DNA of 64,000 nucleotides, taken from the NCBI GenBank assembly GCA_913058265.1, contig CAJXPQ010000001.1, positions 248,001 through 312,000 on the forward strand, in the 5' to 3' direction. The DNA is from an uncultured Oligoflexia bacterium. Lineage in GTDB: Bacteria; Bdellovibrionota; Bacteriovoracia; Bacteriovoracales; Bacteriovoracaceae. Shown in pieces: positions 25,142 through 34,070 of the stretch. Made by a program: the position numbers and the translations under genes. The notes below the pieces were generated by a model. It had not been told where the DNA came from, searched no databases, and saw only the letters and a list, made by a program, of their open reading frames with translations. How positions within the stretch are numbered: position 1 is the first letter of the stretch; each line of letters opens with the position of its first letter.

Positions 25142-25846
25142 ATGGCCGGATTAGATAAGGTTGTAAGTACATATGATGAGGCGCTAGCGGGTATAACTGA
25201 CGATATGCTACTAATGGTTGGTGGCTTTGGCCTATGTGGCATCCCTGAAGGACTTATCCAAAAGGTTTCAGATTCAGGAGCAAAGGGTCTTACTTGTGTT
25301 TCGAATAATGCAGGTGTGGATGGCTTTGGCCTAGGAAAGCTTCTTGAGAAAAGACAGATTAAAACAATGATCGGATCATATGTTGGTGAAAATAAACTTT
25401 TTGAAGAACTCTTTTTAAGCGGTGAAATGGAAGTCATTCTCACTCCTCAGGGAACGCTTGCTGAGAAAATCAGAGCAACAGGAGCTGGAATCCCAGCATT
25501 CTTTACCGCCACTGGGTATGGAACGCAGGTTGCCGATGGTAAAGAGACAAGAGAAATTAATGGGAAGATGTATGTTTTAGAAGAAGCTTACCCTAAAGCT
25601 GACTTTGCACTTGTTAAAGCATGGAAAGCGGACCGACATGGGAACCTTGTTTTTAGAAAGACTGCAAGAAACTTCAACTCTATGATAGCAACAGCAGGTA
25701 AGATAACAGTAGTTGAAGTAGAAGAAATTGTTGAACCAGGAGAATTAGATCCAGACCATATTCACGTCCCTGGAATTTATGTCAATAGAGTCATCAAAGG
25801 TGAATTTGAAAAAAGAATTGAGCAAAGAACTGTAAAAAAAGCATAG
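25142..25846 (+). CDS. 3-oxoacid CoA-transferase subunit A
   Basis: 234 residues from the ATG at 25142 (AAGGAG upstream; the TTG just before is not needed). Subunit A of a two-subunit succinyl-CoA:3-oxoacid or acetoacetate CoA-transferase, which moves CoA onto acetoacetate or other short acids. Family motifs: [18 protein letters not shown] (about 20-37), [42 protein letters not shown]-type and [38 protein letters not shown] and HIHVPGIYV close the domain. Subunit B follows after 8 bases. Together with AtoE and the thiolase/FadJ genes it points to growth on short-chain acids, probably from prey lipid or storage polymer. Confidence 0.92.
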   Translation: MAGLDKVVSTYDEALAGITDDMLLMVGGFGLCGIPEGLIQKVSDSGAKGLTCVSNNAGVDGFGLGKLLEKRQIKTMIGSYVGENKLFEELFLSGEMEVILTPQGTLAEKIRATGAGIPAFFTATGYGTQVADGKETREINGKMYVLEEAYPKADFALVKAWKADRHGNLVFRKTARNFNSMIATAGKITVVEVEEIVEPGELDPDHIHVPGIYVNRVIKGEFEKRIEQRTVKKA

Positions 25847-25854
25847 GAAATATT

Positions 25855-26514
25855 ATGAGCTTATCAAAAGATCAAATTGCACAGCGAATAGCACAAGAGC
25901 TTCAAGATGGATTTTATGTAAATCTTGGAATCGGTATACCTACTCTTGTTGCAAATTATATCCCAAAAAATATAGAGATCATGTTGCAATCAGAAAATGG
26001 GCTGCTAGGAATGGGGGAATTTCCGACAGAGGAAAATGTTGATGCAGATCTCATCAATGCTGGTAAGCAAACAGTGACAACAATACCAGGTTCTGCATTC
26101 TTTGATTCAGCAGATAGCTTTGCCATGATTCGTGGAGGCCATGTTGACCTTACGGTACTTGGAGCCTTTGAGGTTGATCAGAACGGAAATATAGCATCTT
26201 GGATGATCCCTGGTAAGCTTGTTAAGGGCATGGGAGGAGCAATGGATCTAGTAGCGGGAGCTGAAAATATCATTGTTGCTATGACTCATGCGAATAAGCA
26301 TGGAGTATCAAAAATATTAAAAGATTGTAGCTTACCTCTTACTGGCGTGAATTGTGTGAAGAAAATTGTTACAGATTTAGCAGTAATGGAGTTGCGTGAT
26401 GGAAAGTATCATCTACTTGAGCGAGCTCCAGGAATAAGCGTTGAAGAGATACAACAAAAAACAGAAGCAGAACTAATTATAGAGGGAGAAATACCTGAAA
26501 TGATATTTCAATAG
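25855..26514 (+). CDS. 3-oxoacid CoA-transferase subunit B
   Basis: 219 residues, the catalytic B subunit. The CoA-transferase family signature with the active-site Glu is clear in IMLQSENGLLGMGEFP (about 43-58). YVNLGIGIPTLVANYIP and GHVDLTVLGAFEVDQNGNIASW match ScoB/AtoA, and GKLVKGMGGAMDLVAGAENI is the conserved Gly-rich segment. It follows subunit A by 8 bases and precedes a ferredoxin gene by 11 bases, so the three are co-transcribed. Confidence 0.93.
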   Translation: MSLSKDQIAQRIAQELQDGFYVNLGIGIPTLVANYIPKNIEIMLQSENGLLGMGEFPTEENVDADLINAGKQTVTTIPGSAFFDSADSFAMIRGGHVDLTVLGAFEVDQNGNIASWMIPGKLVKGMGGAMDLVAGAENIIVAMTHANKHGVSKILKDCSLPLTGVNCVKKIVTDLAVMELRDGKYHLLERAPGISVEEIQQKTEAELIIEGEIPEMIFQ

Positions 26515-26525
26515 GAGAATTTAAT

Positions 26526-26810
26526 ATGAAGCATAAAATGGAATTTACATCTGGAGAATCAGTAGAAGTTGCAGAAGGTGTTAACCTAGCGGACTGTGAT
26601 GAGATGTTTGATACACCAGTTCTATTTGGATGTAGATCAGGTTCTTGTGGAACATGTGTTCTGCAAGTCGTTGAAGGTATGGATAATATTTCAGGAATGC
26701 TTGCAGACGAGAAAGATTGCATACCTTCAGTGACAAAAGAGTCAAACTGTAGGCTTGCCTGCCAAATTCATATTGAAGGCCCTGTTAAGCTTACATACCT
26801 AGGTAACTAA
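26526..26810 (+). CDS. Plant-type [2Fe-2S] ferredoxin
   Basis: 94 residues, a one-electron carrier. Cluster ligands are visible as FGCRSGSCGTCVLQV (Cys-x4-Cys-x2-Cys, about 39-47) plus a fourth Cys in NCRLACQIHI (about 75-80). Length and spacing match [2Fe-2S] ferredoxins of the plant/adrenodoxin superfamily, like the C-terminal domain of phenol or toluene monooxygenase reductases. A GGAG ribosome site precedes the ATG. It sits in the CoA-transferase operon although those enzymes need no electrons; it may serve an unlinked reductase or the convergent flavin enzyme, with which its end overlaps by 12 bases. Confidence 0.88.
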   Translation: MKHKMEFTSGESVEVAEGVNLADCDEMFDTPVLFGCRSGSCGTCVLQVVEGMDNISGMLADEKDCIPSVTKESNCRLACQIHIEGPVKLTYLGN

Positions 26811-27827
26811 TTTTTTAGCGACTAAATTATTTGCTGCAAGAAATGCAAATGTATAGGCATTTTTATAAAGACCGCAAACTGCAAAAATATTTGGTGCGAC
26901 CTCTCCCCAATAAGGACGTCGCTTAAATCCCTTATGCCTAACACCTGTTATAATTTTAAACTTCTCTCTCGCTGGTAAGTCGATTTTCAAGTGAGACTTC
27001 ACATGTTCATAAATAATACTCATGGCATTTTCATCAATCTCATATGAATCAGACTTATTAGTTGAAGATGATCCTATCTGTAGGATATTCTGATCTTTTC
27101 TATAAATGAATGAATATTTATCAAAGTATAAGTTAAGGTTATTTTCGAATTCATGTTCAACCTCATCAAGTGATATCTCAAAATAGCTTCCGGCAACAGG
27201 CTTAGAATGCTGAAGATAATAATCAACCTTTGAATTCAAACCTTCTAAGAGCGTTAAACTATCTTTACCGGCACAAACATAAATTTGATCAAAAGAATAT
27301 TCTCCAGAACTTGTACTAATAATCGTTTTACTATCTACAGGTTTAAGTTCAATAACTCTTTCATTCATAATAGAGACACATGGGCATTGGTCGAGAAACC
27401 AATTTTTAAGCTCAACTGGATCAATAAAATAAGCATGGTTTGGAAAGTAGTGAGCCAGCTTTTGAGTATGCTCTATTAGAAAATCGTTATCTTGAACTTT
27501 GAAATATTCTGGGTACCTACGAAGCCATTTTTCCGGATTATCAAACAACTGATACTCCATTCCCTTGTAAATTCCTGCCGGTGAAAAATCGAGATTAAAT
27601 TTTTCAAAATACTCATAAGACTCGCAGATCAAGTCACCGAGCGGACTCTTTCCTCTTGTAGTACCTCTAAGGCAGTTAATTGAGGTAGACCTTGGACTAC
27701 AGGCAGGAGAACTCTCATCATGACTAATCTGCGTAATCTTATGTCCCAGTCTGTTGAGCTCAAACATTAAACACCATGCAGCAATACCATCGCCAATGAT
27801 TAAAATATTTTTTGTTTGTTTTTGCAA
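26799..27827 (-). CDS. FAD-dependent oxidoreductase (DAO family)
   Basis: 342 residues. The N-terminal dinucleotide-binding motif ILIIGDGIAAWCLMFELN and its downstream acidic turn identify an FAD-dependent oxidoreductase. FDQIYVCAGKDSLTLLEGL is the second FAD motif, and the C-terminal GVRHKGFKRRPYWGEVAPNI and VCGLYKNAYTFAFLAANNLV match D-amino-acid/glycine oxidase-like (DAO) enzymes. Close specificity cannot be told. It is convergent with the ferredoxin gene and monocistronic. Oxidation of an amine or amino acid is the usual reaction of the family. Confidence 0.78.
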   Translation of the reverse strand: MQKQTKNILIIGDGIAAWCLMFELNRLGHKITQISHDESSPACSPRSTSINCLRGTTRGKSPLGDLICESYEYFEKFNLDFSPAGIYKGMEYQLFDNPEKWLRRYPEYFKVQDNDFLIEHTQKLAHYFPNHAYFIDPVELKNWFLDQCPCVSIMNERVIELKPVDSKTIISTSSGEYSFDQIYVCAGKDSLTLLEGLNSKVDYYLQHSKPVAGSYFEISLDEVEHEFENNLNLYFDKYSFIYRKDQNILQIGSSSTNKSDSYEIDENAMSIIYEHVKSHLKIDLPAREKFKIITGVRHKGFKRRPYWGEVAPNIFAVCGLYKNAYTFAFLAANNLVAKKLVT

Positions 27828-27928
27828 GTTTTAGCCTTTTAACTACGACTTTAAGAAGTTTTTATTGCCGAAGATTAAGTAATATTTTATCGTTTTGAAA
27901 GCAAAATTTTTACTAAAAAAGGAATTTA

Positions 27929-30241
27929 ATGTCATTAGATAATAACGCTGTAGCATATGTAGTCAGTAAGCTTGGAATCCCTGTAAATTCAGTTATCTCT
28001 ACTTCAAATCTCTTATTTGTTGAAGATTGTACCATTCCTTTTATTTCAAGATATAGAAAAGAGGCCACTGGTAACCTTGATGAAGTTCAAATTAGGGATA
28101 TCAAAGAAAATTATGAAGAATATTTAGAAATAGAAAAAAGAAGAGCATATATACTAGAAACCATAAAAAAGATGGAAAAGCTCACTCCCGATCTGGAAAA
28201 AAGAATTCATGCTGCAACAACATTAGTTCAACTTGAAGATATCTACGCTCCTTATAAATCTTCTAAGAAAACGAAGGCCACTCTTGCAAAAGAAAAAGGA
28301 CTAGAACCACTTGCTGGATTAATTAAGACATCAAAGAATGGTTTTGAAAAAGCCATTGAAGAGATTCTTAAAACATACGTTACAGCATCGGATGGTAAAG
28401 TAAAAAATATTGAAGAGGCCATAGGTGGTGCTTGCGATATTATCATTGAAGAATATGTTCACAATCTTGATACGAAAGAAACACTTCGTACAGAGTACTG
28501 GAAATCTGCAAAAATAAGATCAAGCCTAAGAAAAGGTGCTCAGGAAATAAAAGATTTTGATAAATTTAAAGATTTCTTTGAATTTGAAGAAAATTTATCA
28601 CAGATTAGAGATCCTAAAAACACCCATCGTTTTATGGCGATGAGAAGAGGTATGAACCTTAAGGTGCTAAAAATCGAAATAGTACTTGAAAGTGATTTTG
28701 GATATCAAGTGATAGAGGCCAATCATTTTCCAGATGGTGAAATGCTAGGTAATTATGATCTTCTAAAAAAACTTGCTGCAAAGGCGTTTGATTCATCAAT
28801 TTCCTCAAGCCTAGACTTAGAATGTAAGTCTGAATTAAAAAAGCTATCAGATCAAGCGGCTATAGATGTCTTCGGAGTTAACCTTAAAAGCCTTTTACTA
28901 CAACCATACTTAGGCACAAAAGCAGTACTAGGTATTGATCCAGGAATAAGGTCTGGCTGTAAACTTGTCGTTATCGATAAAACAGGTAAATTTGTTGGCG
29001 ACCATGTCATTTATCCCTTTGCCCCTAAGTTTGATGAAGCTGGATCAAAGATTATTCTTGAAAAATTAATTGAAGCTTTTGAGATTGAATATATAGCCAT
29101 AGGAAATGGAACTAATGGTAGAGAGACACTAGAGTTTGTTGAAGATAATCTTAAAGTGGTTAAAGATAATAAAGTTAAGGCAACAATAATCAGTGAGGCC
29201 GGAGCCTCGATTTATTCTGCAAGTGATATTGCAAGAAAAGAATTCCCAGACAAAGATGTTACGGTCAGAGGAGCTATCTCTATTGCGAGAAGATTCCAAG
29301 ACCCACTGGCGGAACTCGTTAAGATTGATCCGAAATCAATTGGTGTTGGACAATATCAACATGACATCAATCAAGTAAGATTAAAAAAATCTCTTGAGGG
29401 TGTTGTTGAAGGCTGTGTAAACTTTGTTGGTGTTGATCTCAATACAGCATCCGCTCCACTACTTTCTTATATCTCAGGTATCGGTCCATCTGTTGCAGGA
29501 AATATTGTAAAGTTCAGAGATAAAAATGGTGGCTTTACATCAAGAGAAGATCTCTTAAAGGTAAGTAGATTTTCTGAAAAAATTTTTGAACAATCAGCTG
29601 GATTTCTAAGAATTTATGATGGAAAGAATCCACTTGATGGAACATTTATTCATCCAGAAAGATATCCAATACTAGAGAAGTGGACTAAAGAGCACGGCCA
29701 CAACTTAAGTGCACTTGTTACAGATGATGAGTTAATCTCAACTCTATCAAGTGATTCAAAATTGAAGAAAGAAATAGGAGAAATGACGTTTAAAGATATT
29801 ATTGGATCTTTAAAGGCGCCAAAACAAGATCCAAGATCAGAGTTTAAGTCCATTGAATTTAGAAAAGATATTAGAAAAATCGGTGATCTTAAACTAGGGG
29901 AATGGTATACGGGTGTTGTAAATAATATTACAAACTTTGGTGCCTTTGTTGATATGGGTATTAAAGATAGTGGACTCTTACATATTTCACAAATAGCGGA
30001 TGAATTTATAGACAACCCTCTAGACAAGTTAACAGTCGGCCAAGAATTAAAAGTAAGAGTAATAGAAGTAGATCTAGGACGAGGTAGAATTAGTCTTAGT
30101 TGTAAGTCTGATTCTGATGTGAACTATACTAAGGGATCTGGTGGTGGATCTAATTCACAAGGTAAATCTCCGAAGCAAAAACCTGCACCGCAAATTAAGA
30201 ATAATGCATTTGCAGGTTTATCTAATTTAAAACTTAAATAA
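27929..30241 (+). CDS. tex: Tex family RNA-binding protein
   Basis: 770 residues, the transcription accessory factor Tex. Features in order: the N-terminal helical domain (VEDCTIPFISRYRKEATGNLDEVQIR), the YqgF/RNase H-like domain (VLGIDPGIRSGCKLVVID at about 331, AIGNGTNGRETLEFV), the helix-hairpin-helix region (SYISGIGPSVAGNIVKFRDKNGGFTSREDL), and a C-terminal S1 RNA-binding domain (GEWYTGVVNNITNFGAFVDM and GRGRISLSCKS, about 650-720). A short Gly/Ser/Lys-rich tail follows. Full length for the family. It binds nucleic acid and affects transcription elongation and RNA turnover. Confidence 0.96.
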   Translation: MSLDNNAVAYVVSKLGIPVNSVISTSNLLFVEDCTIPFISRYRKEATGNLDEVQIRDIKENYEEYLEIEKRRAYILETIKKMEKLTPDLEKRIHAATTLVQLEDIYAPYKSSKKTKATLAKEKGLEPLAGLIKTSKNGFEKAIEEILKTYVTASDGKVKNIEEAIGGACDIIIEEYVHNLDTKETLRTEYWKSAKIRSSLRKGAQEIKDFDKFKDFFEFEENLSQIRDPKNTHRFMAMRRGMNLKVLKIEIVLESDFGYQVIEANHFPDGEMLGNYDLLKKLAAKAFDSSISSSLDLECKSELKKLSDQAAIDVFGVNLKSLLLQPYLGTKAVLGIDPGIRSGCKLVVIDKTGKFVGDHVIYPFAPKFDEAGSKIILEKLIEAFEIEYIAIGNGTNGRETLEFVEDNLKVVKDNKVKATIISEAGASIYSASDIARKEFPDKDVTVRGAISIARRFQDPLAELVKIDPKSIGVGQYQHDINQVRLKKSLEGVVEGCVNFVGVDLNTASAPLLSYISGIGPSVAGNIVKFRDKNGGFTSREDLLKVSRFSEKIFEQSAGFLRIYDGKNPLDGTFIHPERYPILEKWTKEHGHNLSALVTDDELISTLSSDSKLKKEIGEMTFKDIIGSLKAPKQDPRSEFKSIEFRKDIRKIGDLKLGEWYTGVVNNITNFGAFVDMGIKDSGLLHISQIADEFIDNPLDKLTVGQELKVRVIEVDLGRGRISLSCKSDSDVNYTKGSGGGSNSQGKSPKQKPAPQIKNNAFAGLSNLKLK

Positions 30242-30282
30242 TTTATTTTTAATATAAGTATCTTGGATGATTAAATATTAGC

Positions 30283-30759
30283 TTATTCTAAAATAAGTCT
30301 CTCGCTTTCACCTGGAAGAGTAAAAATCAAAACTCCATGATCCTCAAAGTCACTTATAGATAAAAATTCAATATTTTTGCCTCTACAGATTAACTTTGAC
30401 TATAATCGACCAAAAGATATTTCTATTTTTGGAATTGTTAAATGAGTTAATTCTGCTTCGATAAGATTCTGATTAGTTCTTACTGGAGTGAAATCAATAT
30501 CGGTAATAACAATTTGCTCACCTTCTGCTATGTGTTTTTTTCCTCTAACTCCGCTTTTTAATCTAAATTCACAATCAAGGGAAACCTCTATTCTACGTTG
30601 ACCTGCAGACAAAAGAATTTTCTGAGCAAAGTTAACTTTCGTTCCTGTAAATAAATCTACAAGCTGTTCTGAATCATTTGAAAATGCAGACAAGCTTATA
30701 AGTAGTCCTAATCCAATAAATAATTTATTCAAAGACATTCTCCTGCTGAAATTCAGCAA
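30283..30759 (-). pseudogene. Small secreted protein cut by an in-frame stop
   Basis: The leftward ORF from 30759 encodes 119 residues with a signal peptide (about 1-27) and stops at TAG (30400-30402). The same frame then stays open for 38 more codons (SKLICRGKNIEFLSISDFED and onward) to TAA at 30283-30285. The extension looks like real protein (GVLIFTLPGESERLILE) and supplies a Cys that could pair with the single Cys in SLDCEFRLKS. I read this as one gene of about 158 codons with a nonsense mutation; a functional 119-residue protein cannot be excluded. Family unknown. Confidence 0.55.
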
Positions 30760-30928
30760 ATTCGTTCATTTAATTAACAATGATTTTATTCTCTCAAACA
30801 AAGTGATCAGCTTTGCTCCTTTTGAACTAATTACGGGAACTGTTAGCTTTCTAGACACTCACAAAATTCAAAGATTTCAACAACTTAGGAGCCATGGAAA
30901 TTATTGTAAACTAGTGTAAAATGAATCT

Positions 30929-31951
30929 ATGAGTAAGAAATCATTACAACTCGCAGACAAAAATACTCAGCTCATAAAGCATGATGAAGTTGATGAAGAG
31001 TTATATAAGAAATTCCAGGAGGCTGACAGCCATAATGTCTCGATACAAGATTTTATTGATGACTTCATTAATCAATTTATTTCAAAACAAACACAGAAGG
31101 CCTATATTACAGACCTCATGCTCTTTTTTAGCTTTCTAAAAAAAGGTGGTCTCTTTGTTCATCATCCAGAGCAAATTAAAGGCGCCCACTTTCAGTTTTA
31201 TCGTGATGAACTAATAGAGAAAAAATATTCGAGCGCAACTATAAATAGAAAACTTGTGGCGGTAAGATCATTTATTAAGTGGTCGATGGCAAGTGGTCTC
31301 ATCCAATACAATCCATTAGATATTGTGAAACTGCCTAAAGTGCAAACTGAAACACCGACCCTAGCTTTTAATGACAGTGAAGTTGTTCAAATGATCAACG
31401 CACCTGACCTATCAACACGTAAGGGCCATTCTGATAAGATCGTAATGACTCTTTTGTTTTCACTAGGATTAAGACGATCTGAGTTAGTCGGCATTAAGAT
31501 TGGAGATCTCTACCAGGATCGTGGACATTATGTTTTACGTATAAAGGGTAAAGGTGATAAGGATAGGCACCTTCCCTTAAATCCAAATCTTATCGCATCT
31601 CTTAAAGAATACACTGATGCAATGGCAAAACATGGCATACAGTTTGAGAAGGATGATTTCTTAATTCAAAGTGCAAAGAATGAAAAGAATACGAAACCTA
31701 TGAACGGATCGACTGTTTATAGAATTATAGAGAAATATGCAAAGCTTTGTGGAATTAATAAGAAAGTTAGTCCCCATAGTTGTAGGGCAACCGCTATATC
31801 TCACCTACTTGATACCCAGAAGACTCCCATAAGAGACGTTGCTATTTTTGCAGGTCATTCTAAGATTACCACGACAGAGCGCTATGATAAGAGACGTGAA
31901 GGTCTAGATAATTCTGCTGCTTATGATATTGATTATAAAGATGCTAAATAA
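30929..31951 (+). CDS. Tyrosine recombinase (XerC/D-like integrase)
   Basis: 340 residues. An N-terminal SAM-like core-binding domain (about 40-130, FIDDFINQFISKQTQKAYITDL) is followed by the catalytic domain. The pentad is visible: Arg in SLGLRRSELVGIKIGDL, Lys in IKGKGDKDRHLPL, HSCRATAISHLL (His and Arg), the second His in IFAGHSKITTTERY, and Tyr in ERYDKR. It cuts and rejoins DNA through that Tyr. No obvious att site or cargo flanks it, and neighbours are ordinary genes; its role (dimer resolution or relic integrase) is open. No ribosome site is seen; TAAAAT lies 7 bases before the ATG, so the mRNA could be leaderless. Confidence 0.88.
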   Translation: MSKKSLQLADKNTQLIKHDEVDEELYKKFQEADSHNVSIQDFIDDFINQFISKQTQKAYITDLMLFFSFLKKGGLFVHHPEQIKGAHFQFYRDELIEKKYSSATINRKLVAVRSFIKWSMASGLIQYNPLDIVKLPKVQTETPTLAFNDSEVVQMINAPDLSTRKGHSDKIVMTLLFSLGLRRSELVGIKIGDLYQDRGHYVLRIKGKGDKDRHLPLNPNLIASLKEYTDAMAKHGIQFEKDDFLIQSAKNEKNTKPMNGSTVYRIIEKYAKLCGINKKVSPHSCRATAISHLLDTQKTPIRDVAIFAGHSKITTTERYDKRREGLDNSAAYDIDYKDAK

Positions 31952-32829
31952 GTTTTCATTTTATCTATGAAGTCATGAAAAATATTCGGAACATCTGTCT
32001 CCAGCATATTTGCATATCTTACAAAGAAAAAAATTTCATTGGTCTCACCGCTTCGGTAACTTAAAGATTTTATAATTTCAGGTTCATGCAAGAAAAAATA
32101 TCTCAGCTCATCTTTAGTGTAATAAAATTCTTCATCAACATCACCGTCGTGCTTAAGATCATTGTTTACAAATGAATCCAGTTTGCGAGTATCTAAAAAG
32201 ATTTTTACATATTCACCATGTGTAATAAGCTCAAGAATGAGATCATTATCGGTAGAAAATAAGAGTCCGGTATCTGTGATTTGCCTAAGTTGTAAATCGG
32301 TTGTTTCTTTAAACTCTAAACAATATTCAATTCGAACTTTTCCACGAGTTTGTACTCTTAAACTTCTTGTTGGTAGCTTATTCTTAACTATTTGGTCTAA
32401 GACCAGTTTATCGATGACACAAGTATTTAGGCAGTCGATTAGAGATATATGCTGAAAGGGGCCTAAAGGCCCTACAAATGAGACCTCGTTAGTATTAAAG
32501 AGTTGATCTTCAAAAGAGTGGTCTCTTAAGTGCTTCATAAGCCCAAAGTAAACATCGTATAGATTTATTTTAATTAAAGACTCATTAGACTTAATCCATA
32601 ATTCTGTTTTTTTCAGGTCTTTAACAAAATCAAGCTGACGGTTATACATTTCTGCCATATGTGGGTTATCTTTTAATAACAATTGCAGCGTTCTTACTAA
32701 GCTTTTATTATCCTGCATTTTAAAATATAAGGGAGCATTCTCACAAACTTGATATAATTGATTTGTCTTACCCTCAGCAATATCTACGGCGAGCCAGTTA
32801 TTCTCAACATTCAACTTAAATTGTTCCAT
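31933..32829 (-). CDS. Cytoplasmic protein, possibly PilZ-like domain
   Basis: 298 residues, no signal peptide or membrane segment. Residues 150-210 (SLRVQTRGKVRIEYCLEFKE then LQLRQITDTGLLFSTDNDLI) resemble a degenerate PilZ pattern (R...R near the start of a strand, then I-x-D-x-S-x-x-G), but the key Arg and DxSxxG elements are only partly met. The rest is unfamiliar. The 3' end overlaps the convergent recombinase gene by 19 bases. It lies upstream, in the same direction, of the permease/beta-oxidation genes but is separated by about 80 bases. Function unknown. Confidence 0.55.
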   Translation of the reverse strand: MEQFKLNVENNWLAVDIAEGKTNQLYQVCENAPLYFKMQDNKSLVRTLQLLLKDNPHMAEMYNRQLDFVKDLKKTELWIKSNESLIKINLYDVYFGLMKHLRDHSFEDQLFNTNEVSFVGPLGPFQHISLIDCLNTCVIDKLVLDQIVKNKLPTRSLRVQTRGKVRIEYCLEFKETTDLQLRQITDTGLLFSTDNDLILELITHGEYVKIFLDTRKLDSFVNNDLKHDGDVDEEFYYTKDELRYFFLHEPEIIKSLSYRSGETNEIFFFVRYANMLETDVPNIFHDFIDKMKTYLASL

Positions 32830-32906
32830 AAAACCTCTTTCAATTAGTTACTTACCCTACGGCAATTTTTTCCGGAAACTTTAAAGAAATCTTTAAAAAT
32901 AAGGAC

Positions 32907-34070
32907 TTAACCGACTTTCTTAATCAGACTGAGGAAAGAAAAATTTTCGTTTTTGAACAATTTAAAAGTGATATAGGTAAATACTGTTGCGAATAGATAG
33001 GGTATCCCAAGGCTAATTAAAATACTTATAATATCCATTTTAACAGGTATATTTCTCTCGACGAAATGCTCTGGCATAATAACAAGGTTTTCCGACTGCA
33101 ATAGAGATAAGAAACCAATACCTAATAAAACTCCAAGAATGGAAAAGATAAAGCTCAATAGTTGTCCATATATAAAAATTAGTTTCATCATCTTATCTCG
33201 AGACATTCCTAAAATCCAAAAAGACGAAAGATCGACTTTTATTTTATTATAAAAAATGAGAAAGCCCGAAATAATACATATACCAATCAAAAAGCTCATA
33301 CCAATGAAAAGAAAGAGCATGACTTTAGTCTCAAGGCCTAATGCCCATACAAGAGTTGCATTTTTATCTTCCCAAGTGACAAGCTTTAGAAATTGAAAAT
33401 TATTATCATTCATAACATTTTCAATGTTTCTTAGAGAGCTATCATAAATACGAAATTTATTAATTTCTCTTTTACGAATTAGGTTTTGAATAAACGCAAG
33501 TCTTACCCAACCGTGGATACCATCAATTTCAGGAAGCTCAGAGCTATAATAATCACTTACAAAAGAAGTCGCCCTTCTGGGTATTTGGGTAAAGACCAGA
33601 GTTGTATGAGATGGACTGGTGACAATAAGCTTCGAGCCAAAATAAGAGCGTAGATCTCGTCCAAGCCCACTACCGAGCACAATATGATCAGTGTCTTTAT
33701 CAGCTAAAAACTCGGGCATATAAGTTTCAAAATCAAGGCCATGTAAAATAATGGGTTTGACGTATGTAGTCCCTTGAATCATAAGTTCAATTTCATACTC
33801 AGGAACAAATTTAATATTATTTTTTAGTAGAAGGGAGCTGATCTCTTTAATGTCCACCTGGGGTTTATCTAGAATTTCTAAAGTCGCACTACCTAAAACT
33901 GTCTTTGAACGTGCAACAAGACCACTTTGAAGGCCCCCCATTATCCCTTGAACCACCATTAAGGAGAATGAAGAAATTAAAAGTCCAACTACGGATAAAA
34001 ACAATAACTTTTGTCTCGTTCGACTCTTGAAAGTGTAGCTAAAAAAATATTTTATAAAAGAGAGATTCAT
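32907..34070 (-). CDS. LolC/E-like ABC transporter permease (FtsX family)
   Basis: 387 residues with the LolC/LolE/MacB permease plan: one N-terminal membrane segment (about 20-45, LLFLSVVGLLISSFSLMVV), a periplasmic domain of about 200 residues, and three C-terminal segments (about 240-370) with the FtsX-like LLFLFIGMSFLIGICIISGF and GMSRDKMMKLIFIYGQ cytoplasmic loop. Lipoprotein release or export of a hydrophobic ligand is the family role. The ATG shares its A with the stop of the FadJ-like gene (TAATG), an unusual partner. No ATPase gene adjoins it here, so it must use one encoded elsewhere. Confidence 0.8.
   Translation of the reverse strand: MNLSFIKYFFSYTFKSRTRQKLLFLSVVGLLISSFSLMVVQGIMGGLQSGLVARSKTVLGSATLEILDKPQVDIKEISSLLLKNNIKFVPEYEIELMIQGTTYVKPIILHGLDFETYMPEFLADKDTDHIVLGSGLGRDLRSYFGSKLIVTSPSHTTLVFTQIPRRATSFVSDYYSSELPEIDGIHGWVRLAFIQNLIRKREINKFRIYDSSLRNIENVMNDNNFQFLKLVTWEDKNATLVWALGLETKVMLFLFIGMSFLIGICIISGFLIFYNKIKVDLSSFWILGMSRDKMMKLIFIYGQLLSFIFSILGVLLGIGFLSLLQSENLVIMPEHFVERNIPVKMDIISILISLGIPYLFATVFTYITFKLFKNENFSFLSLIKKVG

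Noticed and set aside
30929-31951. Tyrosine recombinase as marker of an integrated mobile element
   Set aside because: No tRNA target, direct-repeat att sites or cargo genes flank it; neighbours are ordinary genes in normal arrangement.
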